Source of the DNA: Candidatus Rifleibacteriota bacterium
Lineage (GTDB): Bacteria > UBP17 > UBA6191 > JACPRK01
Assembly (NCBI GenBank): GCA_016213865.1
Contig: JACQZL010000273.1
Span: 1-13,843, forward strand
Direction: 5' to 3'
DNA: 13,843 nucleotides
Part shown: positions 1 to 8,983 of the stretch, piece by piece
Numbering within the stretch: the stretch's first letter is position 1
How the letters are laid out: each line of letters starts with the position of its first letter
Program-made: the position numbers and the translations under genes
The notes under the pieces: model-generated
Database searches by the model: none
The model's input: only the letters and a program-made list of their open reading frames with translations
What the model was told of the DNA's origin: nothing

Positions 1-1517
1 GGAGCCGCCAGGAAAAAGCGCGGCGCCCGCGGATCGAGCTGGAGCGGGAAGTCCGGAAACCGGGGCGCGTTGCCGAAGTCGTCGATTGCCGAGAGCCGGA
101 GCGTCGCCCGGGCGTCCTCGCAGGCCGAGTTGTCCGGCAGAGACGTCGAGAAGCCGAAGTTGTTCCCCAGGCTGTTGCTCGAGGAGACGAGCGCCGCGGG
201 GAAGCACCCTGACGAGGCCGTGCCCGACAGGCGGAACTGCAGCGTCGGCTGATTGCCCGGCGCCGGCGGGTCGACGAAGGTCGCGGTGAGCGCCAGCCCT
301 CCTGCAGGAAGGACGTTGAGCGGGCCGGTCGCCAGCGAGATGGGCACTGCCGGCGTGAGGGTGACCGGCACCCGGAGGTAGCTGAGCTGCACCGCCGACG
401 AGGTCGGACGGATCTCGAAGGTGGCGGTCGGTGAGACGGCCATCGGGTTTCCCGCCAGGTCGAACAGCGACTGGGCCGGCCGGACCGAGATCGTCCCGGC
501 CGTCGCGAGGTCGGTGCCCGTGGTGGAGCCCACACGCAGCGAAACAGAGTACGTCCTCGTGGGGTTCCCCGGGACCGGCGTCACCAGGCTCAGCGTCTTC
601 GTGAGGGGAGGGGACGGGCTGCGGAACAGAATGGCTCGGACCACGCCGCTGAGTGCCTCGCTGGCGTCGAGCGACAGGGTATGGACGCCCACGCCCAGGC
701 GGCTCGAGGCAAGTGTGCCGTTCCGGAGGACCCTGAACTGCCCGGTCGGCGCTTCGGTGTCGAGGGTGAAGGTGTCGGGAGTCCCTCCCGCCGCGGTCGC
801 CGTCACCGGGGCCGGCTCCTCGGAGACGGAGAGAGCACCCGGCACCAGCAGCCGGTAGGTGCCCCGGGCACCCGGTGCGACTGTGTAGCTGGAGGCCACG
901 AAGGTCGTCACCAGGGCCGTCGTCGGGGGCACTCGTGCCAGCGCCCCCGTGGCAGTCGGAGGTTGACCGGCCGGCGACGATACGACGACCTGAAAGGTGG
1001 GGGTCGAGATGATGGGTTCGCGGAACGTCACCGTCAGGGCATGCGGTCCGACACCGAGGGTGCCCGGGGCCGGGAAGCCCCCCGGTGGGCCGAACCCAAA
1101 CGTCGGGGCCGCGGGCACGACCGTCGCCGTCAGGTCCAGGGGCTTGAGGGCCGCGGCGGCCTCGGAGGTGGTCAGACTGAGCGGGCTGGAGAAGCGGAGC
1201 TGACCCGCCTGAAAAGTGAAGCCCAGGCGGCGCACCTGCAGTTCGAGCGCGTCGCTGGCGGCAGGCGCCGTCGTCAGGCCGCCAAAGACGGCCGAGTAGG
1301 TCCCCAGCGGGGCGACGGGGGAGGAGTTGGCCGCGGCTGTTCCGATAATGCTGCCGCTGCGGCGCAGGGTGAGGGCCAGCGAGACGTTGCCGAGCCCGGC
1401 GCCGCGGCCGTTATGAACGACCCCCGTGACGCGGAGCGCGGGTTGGGCCTGCACTGGCACGTTTCCGAGCAGTACGACGATCAGGGCGACGAAAATGCAC
1501 AGGAACGGTCTATTCAT
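1..1517 (-). CDS. Secreted Ig-like domain protein, partial (C-terminus cut by the window edge)
   Basis: The minus-strand frame from ATG at 1517 stays open to base 1, giving about 505 residues without a stop, so the gene continues past the left edge. Residues 1-25 form a Sec signal peptide: a short NRP start, a hydrophobic core (FLCIFVALIVVLLG) and a likely cut at VQA|QP. The next ~60 residues (RVTGVVHNGRGAGLGNVSL) resemble a carboxypeptidase-regulatory-like fold. The rest is rich in Thr, Ser, Pro, Val and Gly, in alternating strand-like segments. It includes a stretch with FDLAGNPMAVSPTATFEI that looks like a bacterial Ig-like (Big_5/SbsA-type) module. Two cysteines near residues 440-470 could form a disulphide. 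No enzymatic motif is visible. There is no good ribosome-binding site before the ATG; the start is chosen because it gives a clean signal peptide. The gene is divergent from the NHL lipoprotein. Function unknown; an extracellular structural or adhesive role is inferred only from the fold types. Confidence 0.8.
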   Translation of the reverse strand, partial: MNRPFLCIFVALIVVLLGNVPVQAQPALRVTGVVHNGRGAGLGNVSLALTLRRSGSIIGTAAANSSPVAPLGTYSAVFGGLTTAPAASDALELQVRRLGFTFQAGQLRFSSPLSLTTSEAAAALKPLDLTATVVPAAPTFGFGPPGGFPAPGTLGVGPHALTVTFREPIISTPTFQVVVSSPAGQPPTATGALARVPPTTALVTTFVASSYTVAPGARGTYRLLVPGALSVSEEPAPVTATAAGGTPDTFTLDTEAPTGQFRVLRNGTLASSRLGVGVHTLSLDASEALSGVVRAILFRSPSPPLTKTLSLVTPVPGNPTRTYSVSLRVGSTTGTDLATAGTISVRPAQSLFDLAGNPMAVSPTATFEIRPTSSAVQLSYLRVPVTLTPAVPISLATGPLNVLPAGGLALTATFVDPPAPGNQPTLQFRLSGTASSGCFPAALVSSSNSLGNNFGFSTSLPDNSACEDARATLRLSAIDDFGNAPRFPDFPLQLDPRAPRFFLAA

Positions 1518-1718
1518 GAGCGGCTGTTCACTCGACGAGCGCGATGCGGATTGGGGCGAGAAGGGTTTTGCTGCCAACTCCTCGCTGGCGTCCGTGTTGT
1601 CGATAAGTGTAACAGGATGGCTCCCGCCGCTCGGGACCGTTCCCGAACCCTGCCTGCCGGGTTCTCCACTCGGGAGGCGGTGAAGCGCTTCTTGCAACAC
1701 CACTGCCACAATCCGCTC
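1518..1718. promoter_or_regulatory. Divergent intergenic region with structured segment
   Basis: These 201 bases separate two divergent genes and must hold both promoters, but I see no convincing -35/-10 pair on either strand. The visible structure is close to the NHL gene. CTCCCG (1621-1626) can pair with CGGGAG (1671-1676). Inside that lie TCGGGA/TCCCGA (1631-1636 with 1641-1646) and GAACCC/GGGTTC (1645-1650 with 1659-1664). The last two overlap by two bases, so they compete. This could be a leader structure or GC-rich chance. Confidence 0.35.
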
Positions 1719-4013
1719 GTGAGAAAGTCCAGGGCCAACTGGTGCTGGCTGTTTTTTTCATTCCTCATGGTGGTGCCGATGACTGGCTGCGGGGACGTGA
1801 AGTTCAGCGGCCCCGTGCTGCCGCCGGCGGCACGAGCGCTGGCGCTTCGCCTGGCAATCTCGGAAACGGCCACGACCGCTGCCGCCGACGAAGCCGGCAG
1901 TGGTGCCCTCGCGTCGCTGGCTGGCCCGGTCGGCCTGGCGGTCGGCCCCGATGGCTCTCTGTACGTTGCCGAGCAGTGGCGGTCCTCGGTGAGACGGCTC
2001 TCTCCGCTGGGAGCGTTGACCACAGTGGCCGGGACCGGCGAGCCGTTGTCGGCGGTGACGGACCAGGTGGCTGCGACCCGCTCCGGGATCGAGTTGCCCC
2101 GGGCTGTGGCCGTCGACCTGGACGGCAACCTCTACATCTGCGAGGTCTCGACGGCGTTGGCTGCCACGACCGTGGACGTGGACAGTACCTGGCACGGCTC
2201 GAGCCACGGCGACTTCGCGGGGCGCATCCGTCGAGTCGACGTGCGCACCGGGACGATCACCACGCTGTGCGGCGCGGGCACGCTGACGCACGACAACGTG
2301 CGCGCGGCGTCCTCGAGCCTCCTCGACCCCCAGGGCATCGCCGTCGATTCGAGCGGGAACGTCTACGTCGCCGAAGCCGGCCGCAATCGCGTCCGGGTGC
2401 TGGTCCGCGTCGATTCACCCGACCCGGCCGGGCAATACCTGATTCGAACCGTGCTCGGTCCGCAGGGACCCACGGCAGCCCCTGGCGTGCGCACCACCTC
2501 GACCGACGACTTCCCGGCCTGGACGACCGGCAACCCGCAAAGCGGTCCCGGAACCTCTCTGCGCATTGCCACTCCGATGGACGTGGCGCTCGACGGCGCC
2601 GGGAACCGCTATGTGGCCGAGAGCAACGGGCGCCTTCTCCGGGTGGACGCGGCCGAGCAAGCCTCGGTCGTCGTCGCCAACGCGCAGAAGGCGCTGCCTG
2701 TCAGGACGATCATGGTCTCCTCCGGCAAGCTCCTGGTCGGAGGGGCAGGGACGCTCTCCGAGGTGGACCTGACGACGTTTGCGACCCGGACGTTGACCGG
2801 CGGTACGGAGGGGTTCGCAGGCGACGGCCAGGCGGCCTCTCGGGGCCGCTTCGGGCGGATCACGGACCTCGTCGCGGCCTTCGGGAAGATCCTGATTGCC
2901 GACGCCGGAAACGATAGAGTCCGCGCTCTGGATCCGGTCGCGGGTACGGTGGCGACTCAGGTTGGCCAGCTCCGCAGTGAGACGCTGCCCTTGGCCAGGG
3001 CCCGCCTCGGGCACCTGGGCCCGATGTCGCTCGCGGCCGCGGGGGCCTTCGACGTCTTCCTCGGAGACACGGGCCTGCTGCGCCGGCTCAGGGACCCGGG
3101 CACGGGCCTCTCGGTGGAGACGGTCGCCGGCGACGGCTCGGGTGGCGACACGGGCGACGGCCTGGCAGGGACGCTGGCGCGTGTGGGGGCCGCGTCAGCC
3201 GTTGTGGCGGTGCCCTCGGACTTTGCCCCCGGGCTCTTCCGCGGGGACGTGGTCTTCGCCGATGCCGCCGCCAACCGAGTGCGGGTGTGGCGGCGCTCCA
3301 CCGGAACGGTGGCGGCGTACGCCGGCAGCGGCGCGGTGGGACAGGGAGGCGACGGTGGCGTCGCGACCCTCTTCACCGTCGCCGGTGGAGGGAGCGACGA
3401 TGGCAGGGCGGCGACCGCCGCGAGCCTCGCCTACCCGAGATCGGCGATCTACGACGGCGCCGGGAACCTCTACGTGGGCGACTCGAAGAACCGGGCCATC
3501 CGAAAGGTCAACCGCTTCGGCGTCATCAGCACCGTCATCGCGACCTCGTCAGGGGTGGGGACCGCCGAATCGGGGGTCCCGCCGTTCAGCGCGACTCCGC
3601 CCGGCGAGGTGAGTCAGCTCGCGGTCGATTCGCCGTCCACGCAACTGGCCGTGCTGGATCGCCAGGGCAAGCTGAGTCTGTACCTCCTCGACACCCTGGG
3701 CAGCGCCTCGTCTGCCACCACCCTGGCCTCGAGTCAGCCCGTGGGCGGAACGGGCGAGTTCGTCGGCGCCATTGCCACCGACGCCGCGGACCGCCTCTAT
3801 GTGGCGCTTCTCACTCCCACCGCGTCCGGCCTCAGTCTGCGGGTCGCTCGGACGGGGGGCAGCTCGCTGATTGGCAGCACGATCGTGGTGAGCGCGGCCG
3901 AGGTGCCGTCCGCGTTCTCCCGGGTGACCGCGATGTCGGTCGAGCCCGACGGGCGGCGCATCTGGCTGACCGACGGCAAGCAGCTCGCCTACAAGGACCT
4001 GGGCGCGCAGTAG
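1719..4013 (+). CDS. NHL-repeat beta-propeller lipoprotein
   Basis: A 764-residue protein. The frame is open far upstream (from about 681), but that part is antisense to the Ig-like gene. GTG at 1719 is chosen because it begins a good lipoprotein signal: VRKSR, a hydrophobic core (WCWLFFSFLMVVPM), then the lipobox MTGC with Cys24 as the lipidated residue and Gly at +2. No clear ribosome-binding site precedes it; ATG at 1617 is an alternative. From residue ~65 onward, NHL repeats recur with the pattern P-x-G-[IL]-A-V-D-x-x-G-N-[LV]-Y-[VI]-A-[DE], followed by RVRxL/RIRRVD and TVAGxG. The clearest units are near residues 65-107, 124-190, 200-235, 282-310, 378-410 and 568-605, enough for one or two propellers. 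NHL propellers usually bind proteins, carbohydrates or RNA; no catalytic residues are recognisable. It is expected on the periplasmic or outer face of the outer membrane. One blade near residues 534-570 looks collapsed. Partner unknown; the divergent Ig-like secreted protein is the obvious candidate. Confidence 0.85.
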   Translation: MRKSRANWCWLFFSFLMVVPMTGCGDVKFSGPVLPPAARALALRLAISETATTAAADEAGSGALASLAGPVGLAVGPDGSLYVAEQWRSSVRRLSPLGALTTVAGTGEPLSAVTDQVAATRSGIELPRAVAVDLDGNLYICEVSTALAATTVDVDSTWHGSSHGDFAGRIRRVDVRTGTITTLCGAGTLTHDNVRAASSSLLDPQGIAVDSSGNVYVAEAGRNRVRVLVRVDSPDPAGQYLIRTVLGPQGPTAAPGVRTTSTDDFPAWTTGNPQSGPGTSLRIATPMDVALDGAGNRYVAESNGRLLRVDAAEQASVVVANAQKALPVRTIMVSSGKLLVGGAGTLSEVDLTTFATRTLTGGTEGFAGDGQAASRGRFGRITDLVAAFGKILIADAGNDRVRALDPVAGTVATQVGQLRSETLPLARARLGHLGPMSLAAAGAFDVFLGDTGLLRRLRDPGTGLSVETVAGDGSGGDTGDGLAGTLARVGAASAVVAVPSDFAPGLFRGDVVFADAAANRVRVWRRSTGTVAAYAGSGAVGQGGDGGVATLFTVAGGGSDDGRAATAASLAYPRSAIYDGAGNLYVGDSKNRAIRKVNRFGVISTVIATSSGVGTAESGVPPFSATPPGEVSQLAVDSPSTQLAVLDRQGKLSLYLLDTLGSASSATTLASSQPVGGTGEFVGAIATDAADRLYVALLTPTASGLSLRVARTGGSSLIGSTIVVSAAEVPSAFSRVTAMSVEPDGRRIWLTDGKQLAYKDLGAQ

Positions 4014-4401
4014 CGATGCACGGCCAGGGCGGTAGGGCCGGCGTCCCTGCCGGCTCTTACCCGGCGCCAGCCGGGTAAGTCGCCGTCGCGTGACCGGGCG
4101 CCCCAAGAGCGGCTGGAAGCCGCTTCTGCCTTCCCGGGCTGATGTGTCCCGAGAGCCTTGGCTCGTTCGTTCGGTGCCGGCCGGTCCGAGTCTTCGCGCC
4201 ACCCCGCGCGAGGTTTTCCACTCCCCAATAAGTGGTCAAAAGTCGCTTCGCGCAGTTTTTTTGGGTGGACGTCGGTCGCGCCCCGGAGGGACACTGCGAG
4301 GCAGTCTTCACAGTCTCGTCTGGACCCCCCGGCGAGGCCGTGGCTCCAACCGTGAGGCACCGTGTTCGAGGTCCCGTCCAGACAACCGGAGAGTGAGAAC
4401 A
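4014..4401. other. Gene-free spacer between NHL lipoprotein and RND adaptor
   Basis: These 388 bases have no supported gene; open frames on both strands here are short or shadow-like. The left third holds three palindromes (annotated separately). A run of seven T lies at 4256-4262 without a good stem before it. Farther right, ACTGC/GCAGT (4293-4297 with 4301-4305) and GTCTGGAC/GTCCAGAC (4318-4325 with 4376-4383, 50-base loop) could fold in the leader of the adaptor mRNA. I found no convincing sigma-70 promoter for the RND operon. Confidence 0.5.
4037..4124. repeat. Cluster of three short palindromes (REP-like)
   Basis: Three palindromes follow the NHL stop codon. GCCGGC (4037-4042) pairs with GCCGGC (4049-4054) across GTCCCT. 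CTTACCCGGC (4056-4065) pairs perfectly with GCCGGGTAAG (4070-4079) across a GCCA loop. AGCGGC (4108-4113) pairs with GCCGCT (4119-4124) across TGGAA. The 10-bp hairpin sits 43 bases after the stop and may end or stabilise the NHL transcript, although no T-tract follows it. Tandem GC-rich palindromes between genes resemble REP-type dispersed elements; only one copy is in the window, so the family assignment is inference. Confidence 0.55.
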
Positions 4402-5628
4402 GTGAGAACCATGTCGAGGCTCCTGTCGTTGCTGATCGTCCTCGCGGCAGTCGCCGCCGGGACCGGGTGCGGCCGCAGGATGGAGACTGCGGGCCACGAG
4501 AGACCCTTACCCGTCGTCGGAGGAGTCGACACCGAGGTCGTGGCTCTGCAGGCGGTGGCCGAGTCGTTCGAGGCCGTCGGGACCGTGCGCTCGCGCAAGC
4601 AGACCGTGGTCTCGGCGCGGATCGTCGCCCCCGTGATGGCCGTCCACGTGCGCGAGGGAGATCGCGTCAAGGCGGGACAGCTCCTGATCGAACTGGACGA
4701 CCGTGACGTGAAGTCGCAGTTGGTGAGGGCGGAGGCGGGCCTGCTGGAGGCCCAGGAGGCGATGGGCGAGGCCGACGCGGCCATCGTGGCTGCCCACAAG
4801 ACGGTGACTGCCGCGGAGGCCCAGAAGGAGCTGGTTTCGCTGACCTTCAAGCGGCACGAGGCCCTGCTCGACAAGCGGTCCGTGACCCGCCAGGAGTACG
4901 ACGAGGCGCGTGCCAAGCTGGTGGCCGCCGGGGCGGAAGTCGAGCGTGCGACCGCCGTTCACGCGTCGCTCCTGGCCAAGAAGCGACAGGCGCAGGCGAA
5001 GGCGGCCCAGGCCGAGGCCGGCGTCGCCAACGCCAAGCTGCTGGCGGGCTATGCGAGCCTGTTGGCGCCCATCGACGGGCTCGTCTCCTCCCGCTCGGCC
5101 GAGGTGGGCAATCTGGCGGCACCCGGCATCGGTCTGGTCACGGTCGATTCCGAGCAGTATCGGCTCGAGGCGCAGGTGCAGGAGTCCGAGTTTGGTCGCG
5201 TCACCCTCGCAGACCGCGTGACGGTGGTGCTCGACGCGCTGGGCAAGCAACTCGAGGGGCCCGTCGTCGAGATCGTGCCGTCGTCCGATCCCGCCTCTCG
5301 AACGTCCATCGTCAAGATCGACCTCGGGGCCCAGACGGGCATGCGGCCGGGCTTGTTCGGCAAGGCGCGTTTTGCGGGCGGCCGCACTCAGACGTTGACG
5401 GTGCCACGGTCGGCCGTGGTGGAGCGGGGCCAGATCGAGGCGGTCTTCGCTCTCGATGCGGGGGGCGTCGCGCGCCTCCGGCTGATCAAGACCGGTAAGA
5501 CCCGGGGCGATCGGGTCGAGGTGCTGGCCGGTCTCGACCCGGGTGAGACGATCGCGGTCAAGGGTGTCGAGAAGCTGACCGATCCGTGCCGGATCGAGGG
5601 CACGGCGACGACCGGAGGGCGCCGATGA
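4402..5628 (+). CDS. RND efflux periplasmic adaptor (membrane fusion protein)
   Basis: A 408-residue HlyD/AcrA-type adaptor linking an inner-membrane RND permease to an outer-membrane channel. The start region reads GTG AGA ACA GTG AGA ACC ATG. GTG at 4402 has GGAGAG eight bases upstream and is preferred; ATG at 4411 is the alternative. The N-terminus is a lipoprotein-like signal, with a hydrophobic core ending in GTGC; Cys23 is the likely lipidated residue, but Gly at -3 makes the lipobox imperfect. Next comes the lipoyl half-motif ([32 protein letters not shown]), then a long Ala/Glu/Lys-rich alpha-hairpin at roughly residues 105-215. The second lipoyl half is [19 protein letters not shown], followed by a beta-barrel with [12 protein letters not shown] and a membrane-proximal domain ([11 protein letters not shown]). 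Length and domain order are complete. The stop overlaps the permease start (ATGA), showing translational coupling. The exported substrate cannot be read from the sequence. Confidence 0.93.
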   Translation: MRTMSRLLSLLIVLAAVAAGTGCGRRMETAGHERPLPVVGGVDTEVVALQAVAESFEAVGTVRSRKQTVVSARIVAPVMAVHVREGDRVKAGQLLIELDDRDVKSQLVRAEAGLLEAQEAMGEADAAIVAAHKTVTAAEAQKELVSLTFKRHEALLDKRSVTRQEYDEARAKLVAAGAEVERATAVHASLLAKKRQAQAKAAQAEAGVANAKLLAGYASLLAPIDGLVSSRSAEVGNLAAPGIGLVTVDSEQYRLEAQVQESEFGRVTLADRVTVVLDALGKQLEGPVVEIVPSSDPASRTSIVKIDLGAQTGMRPGLFGKARFAGGRTQTLTVPRSAVVERGQIEAVFALDAGGVARLRLIKTGKTRGDRVEVLAGLDPGETIAVKGVEKLTDPCRIEGTATTGGRR

Positions 5629-8600
5629 AGGCCGAGCATGGCGTGATGGAGGCGCTCGTGCGCGTCTTCGTCGACTCGAAGTTGACTCCCCTCGCGGTCC
5701 TCGGCACCGTCCTCTTGGGACTCTTCGCCATCGTCGTCACTCCCAGGGAGGAAGAGCCGCAGATCACCGTCCCGATGATGGACGTCTTCGTCGAGATGCC
5801 GGGCGCGAGCGCGGCCGAGATCGAGCAACGCGTCGCCATCCCGATGGAGAAGAAGCTGGCCGAGATCCCGGGCGTCGAGTACGTCTACAGCACGTCCATG
5901 CCCGGAGCCGTCCTGGCGATTGTCCGCTTCTACGTCGGCGAGGACGAGGAACGCTCGATCGTCAAGGTCTACAACAAGCTCTACTCGAACTTCGACCTCA
6001 TCCCGTCGGGCGCCTCGACTCCGCTGATCAAGCCGAGATCGATCGACGACGTGCCCATCCTCGCTCTGACCCTCTGGGGCGAGCGCTACGATCCGTATCA
6101 ACTACGGAGGATCGCCGCCGAGCTGGACGACCAGCTCAAGGACATCCCGGAGGTTGCGCAGACGGCCATGATCGGCGGTCAGCGCCGTCAGTTCCGCGTG
6201 CTGCTGGATCGACACCGGATGGCGGCCTTCCACGTCGACCCCAGGGCCGTCCTCCGCGCGCTCCGAACCGCCAACAAGGAGCTGGCGGCCGGCACCCTCG
6301 TCCGCGACGGGACCGAGTTCCTCGTCAACGTCGGCGAGTTCCTGGAGGACGCCGACGGGGTGCGCGGCCTGGTCGTCGGGGCCTTCTCCGGCCGGCCGGT
6401 CTACCTGCGCGACGTCGCGACCGTGAAGGACGGTCCCCAGGAACCCGCGGACTATGTCTTCTTCGCTCCGGGAGCCGCTGCCGCCTCGAAGGGCATCGAG
6501 GCCTCGTCACGGCCTTACCCGGCTGTCACGCTTTCCGTGGCCAAGCGCAAGGGGGCCAATGCGGTCGAGGTCGCCGAGAAGGTCCTCGAGAAGGCCGCTG
6601 CCCTGCGCGGCAAGCTCATCCCGTCGGACGTCCAGCTCACCCAGACGCGCAACTACGGCGAGACGGCCCGCCAGAAGTCGGACGAGCTGCTGGAGCACCT
6701 GGGGATCGCCATCGTGTCGGTCACCTTGCTGATCGCGCTGTTCCTGGGTCTGCGCGCGTCGCTCGTGGTGTTGATCGCGGTGCCGACCACCCTGGCCCTG
6801 ACTCTGCTCATCTACTACCTCTATGGCTACACCATCAACCGGGTGACGCTCTTCGCGCTGATCTTCTCGATCGGCATCCTCGTCGACGACCCGATTGTCG
6901 ACGTCGAAAACGTCGTCCGCCACTTCCATCTGCCGCGCAACAAGGGCCGGCCTCTTCTGGAGGTCACGGTCGAGGCGGTCAACGAGGTCCGCAGCCCCCT
7001 CATCCTCGCGACCTTCGCGGTGGTCTTCGCCATCTTGCCCATGGCCTTCGTGCGTGGGCTGATGGGGCCTTACATGCGACCTATCCCGATCGGTGCCTCG
7101 ACGGCGATGCTCTTCTCGATGGCGGTCGCTTTCGTGGTCACTCCGTGGGCGGCCTACCACCTGCTGGGTGAAGGCGGCGGTCACGGAGAGGCCCACGCGG
7201 AGGGGGCCACCGATCGCCTCTACCGGCGGGTGATGAAGCCGCTCCTCTTGAACCCATGGGTTCGAACCGTCTTCCTCGCCTCGGTGGGGCTTCTCCTGTT
7301 GGGTGCGGTCTCGCTCGTCGCCTTCCGGGCCGTCCAGGTCAAGATGCTGCCCTTTGACAACAAGTCGGAGTTCCAGGTCGTCCTGGACATGCCCGAGGGC
7401 ACACCTCTGGAGACGACCGCCCGCGTCGCCCGGGAGATGGGCGAGTACCTGGGCCGCGTGCCCGAGGTAACCGACTACCAGGTCTACGTGGGCACGTCGG
7501 CGCCCGTCAGTTTCAATGGTCTGGTGCGTCACTACTACCTCCGGCGCTCCTCGAACGTCGCGGACGTGCAGGTCAACCTGCGCCCCAAGGGCGAGCGCTC
7601 GGCCCAGAGCCACGAGCTCGCCAAGCGCGTCCGGCCCGAGCTGCAGAAGATCGCCTCGCGATTCCCCGGGGCCCGCGTGAAGGTCTCCGAGGTACCACCC
7701 GGGCCACCGGTGCTGCAGACCCTGGTGGCCGAGATCTACGGGCCCGACTACCGCCAGCAATTGGAGCTGGCCGGCCAGGTCATGGAGGTCTTCGAACGGA
7801 CTCCCGGGGTCGTGGACGTCGACTGGTACGTCGAGGCTCCGCAGCCAAAGCTCAACTTCCGAGTGGCCAGAGACAAGGCGGCCCTGACGGGCGTCAACGT
7901 CCAGGAACTGGTGGAGGCGCTGGAGACGGCCGTGGCGGGTACCAGCGCGGGCCTGGTCCACATGCCCCACGAAAAGGAGGATGTGCCGCTCTGGGTCCAG
8001 TTGGCCCGGGAACAGCGAAGCGACCCGAACGACCTGCGCGAACTGGCCGTCGCCAGCGCCTCGGGTCGGATGGTGCCGCTCTCGGAACTGGCGCAGATGC
8101 GCACGACGACGGAGGTCCCTTACATCTACCGCAAGAACCTCAAGCGGGTCGTCTACGTGACCGGAGACGTCGCCGGAGAGGTCGAGAGCCCCGTCTACGC
8201 CATACTGGCTCTGGAGCGAGAGCTGGACAAGTTGAAGCTGCCCGGGGGCCACGAACTGGAGCGCTTCGCGGCCAGCCAGCCGTTCATGACCGAGAAGCTC
8301 TCGATGAAATGGGACGGCGAATGGCACATCACCTACGAGGTCTTCCGCGACCTCGGTCTGGCCTTCGCCGCCGTGATGGTCCTGATGTACATGCTGGTCG
8401 TCGCCTGGTTCCAGTCCTTCAAGACGCCGCTGGTCATCCTGACGCCGATCCCGCTCTCGCTGATCGGCATCCTGCCAGCGCACTGGCTGATGGGCGCCTT
8501 CTTCACCGCCACGTCGATGATCGGCTTCATTGCCGGCGCGGGGATCGTGGTCCGCAACTCGATCATCCTCGTCGACTTCATCCAGTTGCGGCGCCAGGAA

Positions 8601-8819
8601 GGGATGCCCCTGGCCGAAGCCGTCGTCGACGCGGGGGCGGTCCGCTTCCGGCCCATGCTGTTGACAGCCTCGGCCGTGGTCGTCGGGTCTGGCGTCATCC
8701 TGTTCGACCCCATCTTCCAGGGGCTGGCGATCTCGCTCATCGCGGGCGAAGTCGCCTCGACACTCCTGTCCCGGATGGCCGTGCCGGTGCTCTACTACCT
8801 GAGCGAGCGCAAGAGCTAG
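5625..8819 (+). CDS. RND efflux transporter permease (AcrB/CzcA superfamily)
   Basis: A 1064-residue proton-driven inner-membrane pump subunit of full family length. ATG at 5625 overlaps the adaptor stop in ATGA and has GGAGGG five bases upstream. TM1 is at about residues 20-38, followed by a large periplasmic domain opening with the family pattern [14 protein letters not shown] and [15 protein letters not shown]2-TM6 span about 359-525, TM7 is near 547-568, a second periplasmic domain follows, and TM8-TM12 begin near 906. The TM4 proton-relay motif is [14 protein letters not shown] with Asp421 and Asp422, matching the AcrB Asp407/Asp408 pair. At the position of AcrB Lys940 the sequence is [11 protein letters not shown], so Arg977 replaces the Lys, which some RND subfamilies tolerate. 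The loop after TM6 is Gly/His/Glu-rich ([13 protein letters not shown]). No outer-membrane factor is encoded nearby, so a TolC-like partner must lie elsewhere. Substrate class (drug, metal, lipid) is undetermined. Confidence 0.95.
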   Translation: MKAEHGVMEALVRVFVDSKLTPLAVLGTVLLGLFAIVVTPREEEPQITVPMMDVFVEMPGASAAEIEQRVAIPMEKKLAEIPGVEYVYSTSMPGAVLAIVRFYVGEDEERSIVKVYNKLYSNFDLIPSGASTPLIKPRSIDDVPILALTLWGERYDPYQLRRIAAELDDQLKDIPEVAQTAMIGGQRRQFRVLLDRHRMAAFHVDPRAVLRALRTANKELAAGTLVRDGTEFLVNVGEFLEDADGVRGLVVGAFSGRPVYLRDVATVKDGPQEPADYVFFAPGAAAASKGIEASSRPYPAVTLSVAKRKGANAVEVAEKVLEKAAALRGKLIPSDVQLTQTRNYGETARQKSDELLEHLGIAIVSVTLLIALFLGLRASLVVLIAVPTTLALTLLIYYLYGYTINRVTLFALIFSIGILVDDPIVDVENVVRHFHLPRNKGRPLLEVTVEAVNEVRSPLILATFAVVFAILPMAFVRGLMGPYMRPIPIGASTAMLFSMAVAFVVTPWAAYHLLGEGGGHGEAHAEGATDRLYRRVMKPLLLNPWVRTVFLASVGLLLLGAVSLVAFRAVQVKMLPFDNKSEFQVVLDMPEGTPLETTARVAREMGEYLGRVPEVTDYQVYVGTSAPVSFNGLVRHYYLRRSSNVADVQVNLRPKGERSAQSHELAKRVRPELQKIASRFPGARVKVSEVPPGPPVLQTLVAEIYGPDYRQQLELAGQVMEVFERTPGVVDVDWYVEAPQPKLNFRVARDKAALTGVNVQELVEALETAVAGTSAGLVHMPHEKEDVPLWVQLAREQRSDPNDLRELAVASASGRMVPLSELAQMRTTTEVPYIYRKNLKRVVYVTGDVAGEVESPVYAILALERELDKLKLPGGHELERFAASQPFMTEKLSMKWDGEWHITYEVFRDLGLAFAAVMVLMYMLVVAWFQSFKTPLVILTPIPLSLIGILPAHWLMGAFFTATSMIGFIAGAGIVVRNSIILVDFIQLRRQEGMPLAEAVVDAGAVRFRPMLLTASAVVVGSGVILFDPIFQGLAISLIAGEVASTLLSRMAVPVLYYLSERKS

Positions 8820-8875
8820 CGTTCGCGGTTCGCAATCGAATCGGTGGTTGCGGGTCCCCGCGCGTCCCCCGGGAT

Positions 8876-8945
8876 CTCTCGAGCTCGCCGAATCCTCCGG
8901 AGCCGGCGAGGCTCTCACCAGGTGAGTGGACGTCGACCTCGAGAG
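8876..8945 (+). promoter_or_regulatory. Candidate three-way-junction RNA structure upstream of DUF2892 gene
   Basis: In the 164-base spacer after the permease, an outer stem CTCTCGAG (8876-8883) with CTCGAGAG (8938-8945) encloses two hairpins. One is CTCGCCG (8884-8890) with CGGCGAG (8904-8910). The other is CTCAC (8914-8918) with GTGAG (8922-8926) across a CAG loop. All stems are perfect Watson-Crick. The structure ends 38 bases before the DUF2892 start codon. It could attenuate, process or stabilise the operon mRNA. GC-rich sequence yields stems by chance, so this is a candidate only. Confidence 0.35.
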
Positions 8946-8983
8946 CTCAGGTGGGCCGGGCGGCGTCCGAGAGGAGAGTTATC

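Noticed and set aside
681..1718. N-terminal extension of the NHL gene frame upstream of 1719
   Set aside because: It is antisense to the Ig-like gene, is Arg/Gly-rich like a shadow frame, and would bury the lipoprotein signal peptide inside the protein.
4236..4262. Intrinsic terminator ending in the T run at 4256-4262
   Set aside because: The bases before the T run form only a three-pair stem, too weak for a terminator.
4057..4400. Minus-strand open frames before the RND adaptor
   Set aside because: Arg/Gly/Pro-rich translations running through palindromes, with no ribosome-binding site; treated as spacer.
6507..8918. 803-residue open frame antisense to the RND permease
   Set aside because: It is His/Asp/Gln/Arg-rich low-complexity sequence, the mirror of a GC-rich coding frame, while the plus strand encodes a complete RND permease.
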